Shown piece after piece: positions 46,108 to 57,660 of a stretch of DNA of 64,000 nucleotides. A program made the position numbers and the translations under genes. The notes beneath the pieces were generated by a model. The model had not been told where the DNA came from. It made no database searches and saw only the letters and a program-made list of their open reading frames with translations. The first letter of the stretch is position 1. Every line of letters begins with the position of its first letter. Source of the DNA: Carnegiea gigantea (Eukaryota; Streptophyta; Magnoliopsida; Caryophyllales; Cactaceae); NCBI GenBank assembly GCA_029747015.1, contig JAKOGI010000571.1:50001-114000 (forward strand), in the 5' to 3' direction.

Positions 46108-47309
46108 TGACCATTGCCACAAGCGCAAGGGTAGTCGTAGTATAAATAAAAAGATCGCTCCTCAAGGACCAATGTAATCTATCGAGTTTTGTCTATCAAA
46201 ATATGCTAAGTAAAATTCTAATAACAAGAGGGTTTAATTTAACAACTTCAAATTCACTAATTTTAAATTAATTGAGGAAAGATGACTAGGAATTCATGTA
46301 GTTATGAAAGTTAATCGGATCAAAATGATGAGCATGTGCTTTTCTCTAATCGGTTAACCTCGAGGAATCACAATCTCTCCAAAAATTTAGTCTATTCTTT
46401 CGAAATTAACCAAATTTGCCGAAACTAAGCAAAAGTCATTCTTTCAAACTAATTTATCTTAATCTAAGTTAAATATCTTCGATCACTCTCTAGTCCTCCT
46501 AACTGCAAATCTCTCTTTCAAGATGACATTATGTCAGGTTTTATCAAGCAGTATAACAATCAAATGTCATCTTTCAGTTTTTCACTCCATTGTTTCAAGT
46601 GTGCAAGCAAATTTTAGCCAAAAATCCACTCACAACATAATCGTCACTTGATAGAACGAAATTAAACCAATAATGAAATAAGCACAATTCTATGGATTAA
46701 AACATGATCTAATTACACTTTCATGAACTACTAAATCCCTAGACAAAGCTTACACATGATAAAAGATTAAACAACTAACCAATGCTTTGGCGAAATCTGA
46801 GAGGAAGAGCTTGACTGAGATAGCCTTTCAACCAAAGGCTCCAAACCACCTCTAAATCAAACACACTCTCAAGATTTCCCACTAAAACAATAATCAAACT
46901 AAGAATCTAACTAAAAAGAACAAAATTTGAGAAAGAAGATGAACTACGCTATCCTTGCTTCTTCTCCATTGCTGGTGAATGACGCCTTTTATAGGAAAAT
47001 TTGGATGTTTTCAGCCACACAGTCGAATGAAAATGAAGAGGCAACAGTTTTACCTCTCACCACAGTCCGTGGGAGCTCTTTTCATGCCCCACGGGCATAG
47101 CAGCACATGGATGTCCATGGAGGAAGTCAAAATACATCCAATAAGGGTCCAATCTTAGGTAGAAAGGCCTAAAATCCTATAAAACATATCAAAGAACCAT
47201 ATCCAAGTATAAATCAAGAATATGAGTATAGATTATGATATTAAGCACGTAATTCTCCTAAAAATGTGGCAAAATAGTCTCAAAATGATGTATGCACTAA
47301 GCACTTATA
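46108..47309 (-). mobile_element. Right (5') LTR of the Athila-like element
   Basis: On the minus strand it starts near 47309 with AAGTGCTTAGTGCATA (the leading TGAT is damaged) and ends GGCAATGGTCA at 46108. About 1.2 kb. Related to the solo LTR at 4726-5993. Confidence 0.75.
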
Positions 47310-50300
47310 AGAAGAAATACAAGAAATACAATTAGTGTTTGACTCAAAAATTCTCACAAATGGTACTTTTCCCCAAAAAACAACCATGACATTATTCAAA
47401 AATGCTATAACATGAGATAAGCAATTTTAAATATTAAGATGACAAAATTTTCAATCTCAGAAAAAGCTAATAATGCCTTAGTGACAACAAAAGTGGACTT
47501 CTAAAAAATCTAGCAACTTTTTATTTGAATGGGAAGGTTGGTAAGTGATTTATAACTCATAGGTACTTGTAATCGCACATGCTAGCAAACATCTCTTAAA
47601 ATATTCATTAGAAAGGTTTTCAAAACTTCATTTCATGAATTGAGCATTGTTCAATTCTTTTAAAACTAGACCCATACATGTTTAAAGGAGAAGGTAACAA
47701 TTTTGACATTCCATTGAATGATCTTCATTAACTTCAACTTCTTGCTCAATTACAACCCTATGTTAAACAAGCATATTCACACTAATAGTTTTGGTTTCTA
47801 ATTTCCACTAGTCGAAAAGAATGGCACTTTTCGATAGAAAATAAATCATTTAAGTTAAAATGCTTAGAGCAACCTGAACGCCAAACTCCCATTCAAGAAT
47901 TAATGGGCACAATTTCGGCAAAACAGCAATGTTCTTGACCATTACAACTTCAGAGGTTACAAACTTCTTAACACAAATCCCTTTGGTGTCAATGGTTATG
48001 AAATGATTTTAGTCATTGTAATAGGCTGCACGTATAATAGATATAGATACTAATTTTCAAGCCGAGCACACAACGACCACGATAGAACTGGAACGAGCTG
48101 CTGTCCAGTTCACCGTATCAGTCCATAGGCCCGGCCACTGAACCAGCAAACACCAAGTCATTGTCACCCTACTACCGTGCATTTGTAGTGATAGGTCCTC
48201 ATACACAAAGTTCAATTAAATAGCATGGCATCGACATGGCACATATGAAGGCCAAGAAAAGGACGCGAGAATAGTATGTCATCCACCCCCTTGTCCCCCC
48301 TTAAATTAGCACCACCTACAAATTGCAACCTCAAATTCACATTAATAACTTAATAGTCTCAGCCATTCCATTCCATCATCCAACTCTCAATGATTCCACA
48401 ATTTACTAGCAACCCAACGAATACTTTCACCAAAATATTTCATGGCCAAATCGAAGGTTTCGAAATTAATAACTAAATTAAGGAATTGAAGATTACCCAC
48501 CTTCATTTCAAGCTAATGGAGCCGATTTTAGGCTAACTGAATGGATTAGGGTTGGCTCAAATGTCCTTCTCCCTTGGCTCACTGTCCCAATCCTCTGCAT
48601 GTCTCAGTTTCTTCCTCTTCTCCCTCCTCTTCTAGTGGTCGCTGCATGAAACAAGGGCAGTAGGTCTTGACCAGCACCAGCCACCAGTGTGTAGCCACCA
48701 CACCACCTCTCTCCCTCCCCCTTCTCTTCGGGCTCGTGTGGAGTAGAAGTAAAGAAGCAACAACTTCCTCCTGCTTTCTTTTGCATGAAAGAAACACAGT
48801 TTCACCTCTGTTTTTGTTTTTGTTTTTTTTTCCCTTTCTACATTAAGAGGTTTTCTATGAAGCTTGGGCCTGCTTTCTTTTACATGAAAGAAACACAGTT
48901 TCTCCTCCGTTTTTGTTTTTTTCCCCCCTTTCTACATTAAGAGGTTTTGCATGAAGTTTAGGTCTAAATATACCTTGCCCAATTGGTTCCCACATCGAAC
49001 TATCCAATCAAGTTTGCTAATCTCTCGTAACCACATCTCAACCTAATTTTAAGTAAACGCACTAATTTCACGGAATCACATAATAAATCAAGAAAACTTC
49101 AAAAACTAATTCACATAAACCCATACACTTAGTTAACACAAACATATTAGTCTAATATAATGGATACATTAAAATATGAATAATAGAATAGTTAATCAAA
49201 TTAGTTAGCTTGAACTTGAAAATCTATAGCTATTGCACTCTGCCCCTTGAAAAAGACTTGCATCCCTGAAATTGTAAATTCTATGGCATAGCAAAACATA
49301 CGACTCGCATACACATGACACAACCACACAACTTAATGCAAAACTTCACAGTACTATTAAATATAAATTACAATTAGAAAAGCAGGTTTATAGTTTCCAG
49401 CCGCCTCCTCTCCAATCCTTTTTAAGTGTCTGCTCACGTTATTAAGGTGCCAAGGGCAAGCTGCATATGCAAGGGGCAAATGAGTTAGCATAGGTAACCA
49501 TATTAAACTTATTTTAAACAAACATTACTTTTTAATCTTACATCCAAACAACTTGTATAAAATGTATATTCATGCATTAATATGAATTAACATCTAAAGG
49601 AGTTTGATCCATAATAATCAATAGCACATAATAAAGTTGAGTAAATGTAAACAAGCCTGCTCAATTTCATCCTAAAGCATGAAGCAATCAACTCATTTTA
49701 TAGTCAAGTCAATCAACAAGGGAACTTTCATATCACAACTGAATAGCAATGACATCACATAGCTTCACATAACATCACACTCATAAAAACTCTCAGACGA
49801 TATGCAAAGCTATAATGATTTTGCATAGAACGACAACTCAGCACCCCAAAGCCCAATAATAATAAACGACATAAACAAACATTATAGGGATATGACACGC
49901 TATTAATGGGAATAATGCATGGAATTGCTAATTAACAGGTACAGAGACTCTCGGCAAAGGGTATAATTGAAGGGGGGTTGATGGTAGAGAAGGTTTGCAC
50001 ATCTCCTGTACACACATTATTTAAAGAGGGTGGGGAAATTATTCCTTAGTTGAGATAGGTCCAGCACAAGGCCCATATATTTAGCAATACATTTATATAG
50101 CTTGGCCATCATTTCACGCAAAATTTGGCTACTAAAGACAGGTGACTCTCGATGGGTGTTGCCACGAAGAGGCTTTTAGTTTCTATGGGGGAAAGAAAAC
50201 CCCTGAGTGTTCACTTATCATCTATGGGGGTTTAGGACAATTGCTCAGGCATAGAAGTTGTAACGCCCCCTAGTTAAGCATGCTTCACTATTTGCAATCA

Positions 50301-51986
50301 CCATTCTGATTCCCTTAATTGCAACTGATAAACTCAATGATTGGGGCGTTACTGCTGTCTAAAAAGGACAAGGCTAAAAATAACATAGTTAGGCATAGCT
50401 TCAACAACACACATTCATACATGATCAAACCATACACAGTCAACTGTTGGCCCATCCAGATTTCCTTGCTCAACTTATTTTCTTCAGCTGGTTTGCTAGC
50501 ATGTGGGCGATTCACTGAGCATATGCCTAAAACAAAACATGAAAACCATTTTGAACTATGAGCCGAAACTTAGTGCATGCATTCCTATATTGATAAAAGA
50601 TCTCTGCACAAATTAGTTGGGTGCCCACTTTGCAATTCATTTTAAGTTAAAAAAGTGAATGAGATGAATGTAAACTGCAATTGCTAGTTATTATCTGATA
50701 GTGAACCCCCTTGATATTGTTATGATCTCTTGATCAGTGTACATCTACCAAGTCGATCGGGCGACCTGGCCTGAAGCTGTGCTGGTAACTGAAGGGCAAT
50801 GCTCTGTGACTGATAATTGATGGGGCCACTAATTATGTGACAAATCACTTATTAAACTGATTCATTGATATACTTACCAAAATATTATAATTTTGATAAA
50901 TATGTGCTGATTTCTAAAGATATAGGCAATGAACGTACCTAAAGTCTTTAAAATGTAATCTCACTTGATAATACTTATGCACAATGAAAAACAATAGACT
51001 AGGCCCTATTTCTGCTTAAGAAAAACAGTTATAGGTAAATACAGTTAGTAAACAACTTTTACTCCTGTAATTTGTAATTTTATAGAAATTGATTAATAAA
51101 AAGGGAATCCACAATTCAAACAATTCAACATAAGATAAGTTATACTAAAATGATTTTGAAAAATAAATAAGTCAGGGTTATTGAACTCGAAATAAAACAA
51201 ATTTAAGCAAAATAGACCAAAATGAAATAATTGACGTGATAATGAAAGGACTTTGATAGATATAAATAGAATATAGGTTATTGATGTTTCTGAAATGAAT
51301 AATAAAAGGTTCAATGCCACGAGGGGTGTTGTGGGGTTCATCAAAGCTCATATAACCTAGGATTGGCTCGATGGACCCCAATCTTATGTCATTAACCTCC
51401 CTAGTGCTCAAATTTCATTCTCATACCCATTAACTCGGTTTTCCAACCCAAGTAAGCTTCTATACATAATTAAAGTTGTTGAACCCATTAAACTTTTTAA
51501 TTTCTTTGCAATATCCATAATTATATAGAAACTGCTCATAGTATGTTCAAATGTCATGATTTCTTTTCTTCCCTTATATTACCATTTGAAGGTCTATTTT
51601 AGAAAATCCATATCTTTCACCCCTAAACTCTAATTGAGTTATAAACCCCAATATAAAAAGCTTATGAAGTCCCATAGTACTTTTATTCATAGTACAAAGT
51701 CCAATTACCACAACACAGCCCCTAAAATTGAGCTGAAACACAACTATGCATAGCTCGGGTTTATTCTGTGCAGTCTTAGCAAAACGGCCATAACCTTTTC
51801 CACACAACTTTGAATGAAGTGATTCAAAATTCATTTGAAAGATAACACAGGGATCTATCTATCCATCCAAAATCACAATTTTTTAATGGGCCAAACAGTA
51901 CCAGTTTAATCTCAAAGAGACCCTAGTTTTGGGTCTGTTCACAGCCCTAATGTTCTTGCTTTCAACCTTTTCTTCACATTATCTAC
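47310..51986. other. Gene-less interval, possibly LTR-derived
   Basis: No supported gene. The stretch near 48600-48800 is CT/GA-rich and its small open frames are low-complexity. Sequences near 50261 (TGTAACGCCCC) and 50341 (GGGGCGTTAC) are inverted and look like chromovirus LTR tips, and 51290-51430 resembles LTR DNA, but no element can be delimited. The Tat/Ogre element was inserted at 51987. Confidence 0.5.
48771..48964 (+). repeat. Tandem duplication, ~99-bp period
   Basis: Two adjacent copies starting CTGCTTTCTTTT at 48771 and 48870. Each holds ATGAAAGAAACACAGTTTC, a GTTTTTG run and CTACATTAAGAGGTTTT. Non-coding. Confidence 0.85.
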
Positions 51987-52579
51987 TGTAAACAAAAATT
52001 TCAAGTCTAAAATAAATTAGATAGGAACTTGGATACAAGATCGAATTTTTATATTGATTTGAATGTATGGGTACAATCTATATGAATGCAATGTATATGA
52101 TCCTCTGATTCTATCTCCTCTTAAATGGATTTTTCAGCCCTTCAATCAAGAGGGGTAGGGTCCTATTTGTAAGAAAGCCTCCCCTTCCCCTTGAACGTCA
52201 AGATGGGCCTTGACCTAGGTTTTAGGCCTTCAATCAGGCCTCATCCTGGATTACTTTGACCTATGAGTAATTTGCTTTGACTTTTGACTTTGACTTAGGA
52301 GTTTTTCGGGCTTGGTCCAGTTATTGACTTGAGAATTGCCTCGAGCTTTCACTAGATGTCATTTGGGCTTCGTATGGGGCTTCAACTTGAGAGTCCTTTA
52401 GGCTTCGACTTAAAAGTCTTTTGGGCTTCAACGTGAAAGTCCTTTTGGCTTCGACTTGAGAGTCTTTTGGGCCTGAACTTGAGAGTCTTTTGGGCCTAAT
52501 TAAATTAATTAAAAGGGTTGGCCAAGTTAATTAATTTAATTTTATTTACTATGGCACGAACAAATTTTTAGTGCCTACA
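51987..52579 (-). mobile_element. Left (3') LTR of the Tat/Ogre element
   Basis: Starts TGTAAACAAAAATTTC and ends TTTTTAGTGCCTACA on the plus strand. It aligns with 59656-60246 along its whole length. It includes a ~30-bp degenerate repeat built on CTTGAGAGTCTTTTGGGC (52320-52500). The purine-rich GAAGGGGCAATT precedes it on the minus strand. Confidence 0.9.
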
Positions 52580-52869
52580 AATTGCCCCTTCGAGACAAGG
52601 TCATGCACGAGACTTGTCATTTGAGCGTGACCGGCGTCTTGAATTTTTTTCAAAGCTTGAACATATGATAATTGCTTTTGTCAAAGAATTGGGGAATGTG
52701 GATTGGATCGTGGGGTCCAGCCTTCCTTCTCATTTTTGCAGGCTAGCCTAAGTTGAGAGCCTTGGCAGCCCAAAGGAGTCAGACTAGCATCTAGGCCTTG
52801 ACCCGTTTTCTTTCCCTTCCCATTCTTTTCTGTTTTCCAGCAGCTTTTTTTTAACTGAACTGGGGTAGG

Positions 52870-53480
52870 TGTTTTACGGATGGGTTGGGCCTGATTTCTT
52901 TCTTCCTGCACAGGCCAGCATGTTCTTCATTTCTCTCTTCTTCTTGGACTGAGCTGAACTTCTTGGAGCCTGAGGCCCGGTTTGGTTTCACTTAAGTCAC
53001 ACGTGAGGCGCACGTGCCCATCCCTACTTTTTTCCTTCTTCTTCATGTGGGCTGGGCTTGTTTCTTCTACTGCCCTTTTTTTCTTCTTTATTTTTTTTGG
53101 TGCGTGGGCTGTCCTAGAATTCATCCAACCTGAAGCCTGGCCCAGTTTTGTTTCATTTAAATAAAGCATGCAACTCATGTGCTGCTACCTTCTTGCCTCC
53201 TTCTTTTATGGGCCAGGCCCATCATGTCTTCATTTTGTTTTTTTCACTTATGGGCTAGGCCAGCGTTTTATCTTCTCAGCCCGGCCTAACCTTGCCTCAT
53301 TTAAAATACATGCGCGATGCACGCGATCGTCCGACTTCCCTTCTTCCTTTCCTTGTAGGCTGGGTCGGCCGCTTTTGGTCCTGTTTTTGCCAGAGCCCAA
53401 CTTTTTTTCTTTTGCTTCATTTAAACGAAGCATGCTCCTTACATGGCCATCCTGCCAAGCCCTTCTTTTTGCGCTTTCGC
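52870..53480. repeat. Degenerate tandem repeats, ~110-150 bp
   Basis: About four to five units share a Gly/Ala-coding-like GGGCTGGGCC core, a TTTCATTTAAA segment and a GCATGC..CATGTGC segment (near 52970, 53130, 53280 and 53390). Strongly diverged and CT-rich. This is the hypervariable 3' region of the Tat/Ogre element. Confidence 0.6.
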
Positions 53481-53709
53481 TGTCTCAGCTTCGTAGGGGT
53501 GGCAAATAGGTACCCTTTAATTACAGTTTCTGGGTTGCCTCTTTCATGAAAATCGATGCCTTGCGCCTAGAACCTCCAGGTCTTATTTTTGTTGCTGCTG
53601 GTGGTTTCTCTTAATGAAAGAACCCCTAAAAGTTCGATCTTTGTGCTGCCCAGCTTGCTAGCCAGGTAACTTGAATTAAAGCAAGACAAAACCTTGTAAA
53701 TAGGTAGAT

Positions 53710-54060
53710 ATGGAGCGAGAGAAAATGATGCCGTGGAAGCCGTTGGTGGTCGGAGTAGAGGTCACCGAAGGCAGTCATGAGAACGCACATTTCGCCACAA
53801 CCGGGCATCGAGCAAGCGAAGGCATCAAGGATGCTCATATGCGATGCACAGAGAGAAGAGCGAAGGAACTTGACGCCATCACTAAGCTTTCCAAGCCCAA
53901 AGGAGTCCCTGAAGGGCTCTTCTTCGTTTACCAGGAGATACGGAAGAATTTGGTTTACTTCCAGAGCAACGAATAGAAGTTTGTGGCTCTTAAATTGCTG
54001 GATCTTGAGAATGCACTCCAAGTGTTCGATGATTGATTTAGAGAGCATCAGTGCATTTCG
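53710..54060 (+). pseudogene. Captured PIRL-like LRR gene exon (antisense in the element)
   Basis: On the strand opposite the element, reading frames together follow the N-terminal, pre-LRR region of plant intracellular Ras-group-related LRR proteins as I remember it. One frame (53777-53870) has PGIEQAKASRMLICDAQ, the next (53880-53976) has LFFVYQEIRKNLVYFQS, and after a stop LKLLDLENALQVFDD (53985-54030), a segment that in PIRL proteins precedes the leucine-rich repeats. The following bases keep the IQRAS-type motif in another frame. At least one frame change near 53870, a stop at 53974 and a deletion near 54030 make it a pseudogene. It replaces the position where an antisense ORF often lies in Tat elements. 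Family assignment is from memory. Confidence 0.5.
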
Positions 54061-54931
54061 CCTAATTTTGATTATGGGTACTCTTCTTGTCTGGTCATGG
54101 AAAAGGTGTCGACTCCTGTGGCAACACACCATTTTAGTGCATCCTTCTGGTTCACCTCCATTCTATGCTCACCCTTACCAATGGTAGGCTTATTTAATTC
54201 ACATCCTTCAATGATCTGGGCTATTACTTTCGATTTTGTTGCCATGTTCATTATTTCAATTTGTTTGTTTGGAACACCCTGATCGGATGTGTATATCCAC
54301 AACAGTTGGATGAAAACATTGATGTAAGAAAGTTGAAGCTGGCATGAACATCATGAGCTTTTTAATATAGGTTAGTCAAAGACTAGTTTGAATAAAAATG
54401 ACCTGGACAAATTCATAAACTTGGAGGCACAGGATCGCAAGCCATTGCTCATCGCCATGGCCACTCGAGGTGAGAAAAAAGGATTGAAGCTTGGCCTTTC
54501 ATGATTTGAAAATGCTTCTTGCTTGCCCTTTAGAACTTGCAATGTTGTGCTTTGGGAGGCTAGCGATTTTTTTTTAATAATTAAGAGCAGTAAAGGTCAT
54601 GACTTTTACAAAATAAATCCACAAGAGGTAACTTTATCATATTGAAAGATCGTTTCATGCTTTGTTGATGCTCTTATTGACAGCACATGTTGAAATATTA
54701 AAATGCTTGCTTATGGCATCGCGACACTATGCTCATCTATCATTCCATTTTTTGTCGTTGCAACTTTATGACTATTTGCTGAAACGCCGCATTTTTTTCG
54801 GCGCAACGTTATGCTTACTTGTTGAAAAATTGCATTTTTTTCACTTGTGCTATTTTTTTTCTGTATGCGAAGACCCTTCTGTTTTTTTTGTTGCGTTTGT
54901 ATTGCTGCTTGTGTAGTTTGAGAAACTATTT

Positions 54932-55400
54932 GAAGAACCACTTACGAAATGGTTTGCCACTAAGCCTTTTGAGGCCTAGAATGAAAACCCACATGCCCAA
55001 AATTGGTATGAGCACTGGAAGAACCACTTGCAAAATGGTTTGCTGCTAGGTCTGTTGGTGCCTAGAACGAAAACCCACACGCGTGGAAGTGGTATGAAGA
55101 CTTGAAGAACCACTTGCAAAATGGTTCACTGCTGGGCTTTGGTGCCTAGAACAGAAACCTACATGCCTGAAAGTGGTATGAAGACTTGAAGAACTACTTG
55201 CGAAACCTACACGCCTGAAAGTGGTATGAAGACTTGAAGAACCACTTGCGAAATGGTTTACCGCTAGGCATTTGGTGCCTAGAACGGAAACCTACACACC
55301 TGAAAGTGTTATAAAGACTTGAAGAACCACTTGCGAAATGGTTTGCCACTAGGCCTTTGTGCCTAGAACGGAAACCTACATGCCTGAAAGTGGCGTGAGT
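54932..55400 (+). repeat. Tandem array, ~86-bp units
   Basis: Six starts of GAAGAACCACTTGC-type sequence at 54932, 55018, 55104, 55188, 55236 and 55321. The fourth-to-fifth step is short (48 bp) through a deletion. Each unit has GTGCCTAGAACGAAAACC and CCTGAAAGTGGTATGAAGAC. In the Tat/Ogre 3' region. Confidence 0.9.
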
Positions 55401-55649
55401 CGTAAGGAGCAGCTTGGCGGCAGAAAGGTGATGTCTTCGATTTCTTTTCTTTCATGGCCCCCCTTTTTTGTGTGATGTGCTTAACTAAGCTTAGTGATTT
55501 GTTGACCAAGCTGCCTACGTACTTATAGGCACTTGTAATTCCTAATAAGATCAAGTCATCACGTAGTTCAACTAAGCATCCTTTTTTCATTTGTTTTGCC
55601 GTTCACAGTTTACACTCCTGCAGGTTAGGAGTAGTACAAAGATTTTTAT

Positions 55650-55850
55650 TTGAGTGAATAGTTTAGGCTCTTATTCAGGAGCAAGCATTTTCTTGGTGTG
55701 TGTGAATAGTTTAGTCTCTTGTTCGAGAGTCTTCTTCTTTTTTTTTTGGGAACATGTGAACAGTTTAAGCTCTTGTTCAGGAGCTAGCATTTTCTTTTTT
55801 TTTTTAATTTGTGGTGAACAGTTTAGGCTCTTGCCCAGGAGCTAGTCTAA
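55650..55850 (+). repeat. Tandem array, ~50-bp units
   Basis: Four copies of GTGAATAGTTTAGGCTCTTG-type sequence at about 55653, 55702, 55756 and 55812, separated by poly-T of varying length. It lies just right of the 86-bp array and 9 bp from the end of integrase. Confidence 0.85.
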
Positions 55851-55858
55851 GCATTTCC

Positions 55859-56275
55859 TTAAGGGAAGTAGCACTTCAAGAACTTGCCATTCATTGGTCC
55901 GACCTGAACCTCTTGTTCATCTACTATCTTGTAAGCACCATTTGAGTATACGTCTTGAACAACATAAGGTCCTTCCCTTTTCGGAGCGAATTTGCTTCCT
56001 GTCTTACGGGTCATAATGATTGGCCTCTTCAATGCAAGCACCTGATCCGTAGAACGAATGGAGTTGCACTTTTTTGTTGAATGCTCAAGCTAGGCGAGCC
56101 TGATAGCATTTTAATTTCTACTAGGCTTAGAGACTTTTCTTATCGAGGGATTCCAATTCTACCAAGCGAAGTTGGTGGTTTTCATCTTGGCTCAAACCCT
56201 CTTATATAGCAACGCGCAATGACGGGATTTGAATTTCCAGTGGTAGGACGACTTCTACTCCATACAGTAGTGCGT
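55859..56275 (-). pseudogene. Integrase C-terminal half (Tat/Ogre)
   Basis: Follows the solo LTR in element orientation: NALLYGVEVVLPLE at the left of the insert, then PSLRVAI, stops, and a final open piece (56041-55859) with LKRPIIMTRKTGSKFAPKRE and NGAYKIVDE, ending at a TAA. This is the usual end of Tat/Ogre integrase. It is continuous with 57661-57795 once the solo LTR is removed. Confidence 0.8.
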
Positions 56276-57660
56276 TGTTGAGTTAAAAATACTGCAAGTG
56301 CACGGTGCCAATTGTAGTTAGCAATAGTAAGTACGGGTCGTACTTCACAGGGAGCTTGGTTTTAATCACTAGATTGACTGTAACACTTAATTCAAGCAAG
56401 ATCAAAAAAAGAGTTGTTGAATATGTAAATCAATAATAACGAAGCTCTTAGATTGGGGTTCACCACACTATTATGCTTCTTGGGTTGTTGTCTAGATTAT
56501 GCAAATACGCCCACATGGTTGATTGAATTGGATTAATTACAAATTTAGGTCCATCTACGCCTATTTTCAAAGGTCATTAGACTGACTAAATAATCCTAGT
56601 TATCTATTTTCATGAAACTAGGGTTAACAAAGTCACAGATTCGAGTAATCTTTAATCCTATATTGAAACCCTAACTATTTTCATGTTAAAGCATCAATCA
56701 CTCACTAAGTCGCTCTAAGTTAAGGATTGAACTTTCATTGGCCTCCTAAACCCTAATTAAGAACATGGATAGATCCCTCTCAGGCAATGCATCAAACACT
56801 TGGCACACAAAGTGAAAATTCAATAACAACCATGGATTCGAATTCATAAAACCTAGAACATAATCCTAATTCACATAATAGGGGCTAATCCTAATCTAAG
56901 ATAAGGAATTTAGCCTCTAAACATCGAAACAACTACAAATCTAAGTGAAGAATTGAAGAATATATTTAGGGTACGAACCTTGACGGAAATCGCAAAGGAA
57001 GATGAATAGAAACGAACTTCAATTGAATTTCAAGCGTCTTGGCACAATCTCAAAAATCAAATTCAAAACAACAACTAGATCTAGATTCAAATGTAGGAAT
57101 CCTCAAAGAAGATCTAAAAATCACCTAGGAGGGAGAGCTCTCTAGAATAAAACTCAAGATACCCCCCAAACAGCCCCCGAAGAAAATAATTACAATGCGG
57201 AAGAATGGGGGATGCACGGTCGTGCAAAAACGCACGGCTGGCCGTGCGTTACTGCAGGAATGTTTCTGCCTCCAAGGCATGGTCGTGCTAAATCGTGCTA
57301 AACCTGCACACCCAGTTGTGCACTTTTTGGGCTTCAAATCCATCTTGCACGGTCATGCTTACGTGCACGGCTGCCCATGCAAGAGCCTTCTCCTTGGTTC
57401 TTCAAATCTTTGACCCTTCTAAGTTGATCCACAAACCTCATTCCTCCCTATAGCACTGCTCCTTGCCTACTTTTAGTCTGATAAGTGCTGAAATTCTTCA
57501 ATTTGAGTGCAACAAACCTACCACAAGAAGAATTAGTCAAGATGAGATAATCGGGGGCAAAAACGAGCAATTCTTACCAAGTATTATGCAAATCTCAAGG
57601 CATGTCCGGAAAAAGTCAGTGAAATTAAAGGGTCAAAATGGTAAAAATAGAGGTTTATCA
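56276..57660 (-). mobile_element. Solo LTR nested in integrase
   Basis: TGATAAACCTC (at 57660) to CTCAACA (at 56276) on the minus strand. Both flanks are TGCGT (56271-56275, 57661-57665), a perfect 5-bp target duplication. Coding of the host integrase stops on one side and resumes on the other. 1385 bp. Inside, around 57210-57380, GCACGG/CCGTGC inverted repeats cluster. A Ty3/gypsy LTR, exact family not determined. Confidence 0.88.

Larger units (their letters stand above)
42326..47309 (-). mobile_element. Athila-like Ty3/gypsy element, internally deleted
   Basis: Two homologous LTRs in the same orientation (42326-43292 partial, 46108-47309) enclose, on the minus strand, a primer-binding region, gag, protease and a short RNase H piece. 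Reverse transcriptase and integrase are absent. Sequence at 43480-43530 (CTTCTTGGGAGGCAATCC on the minus strand) is the stretch that usually follows integrase in such elements, so the deletions are internal. By eye the LTRs differ by around a tenth, so the insertion is old. Target duplication could not be confirmed. Confidence 0.8.

Noticed and set aside
48579..48797. Two overlapping minus-strand frames rich in Glu/Arg
   Set aside because: Low-complexity GA-rich DNA gives such frames by chance; no motif or promoter.
50255..50356. Inverted TAACGCCCC / GGGGCGTTA pair considered as terminal inverted repeats
   Set aside because: Only about 100 bp apart with no target duplication; more likely tips of chromovirus LTRs, which I could not delimit.
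53626..54132. 168-residue minus-strand frame
   Set aside because: It is opposite the PIRL-like fragment, which explains the openness; its own translation matches nothing I know.
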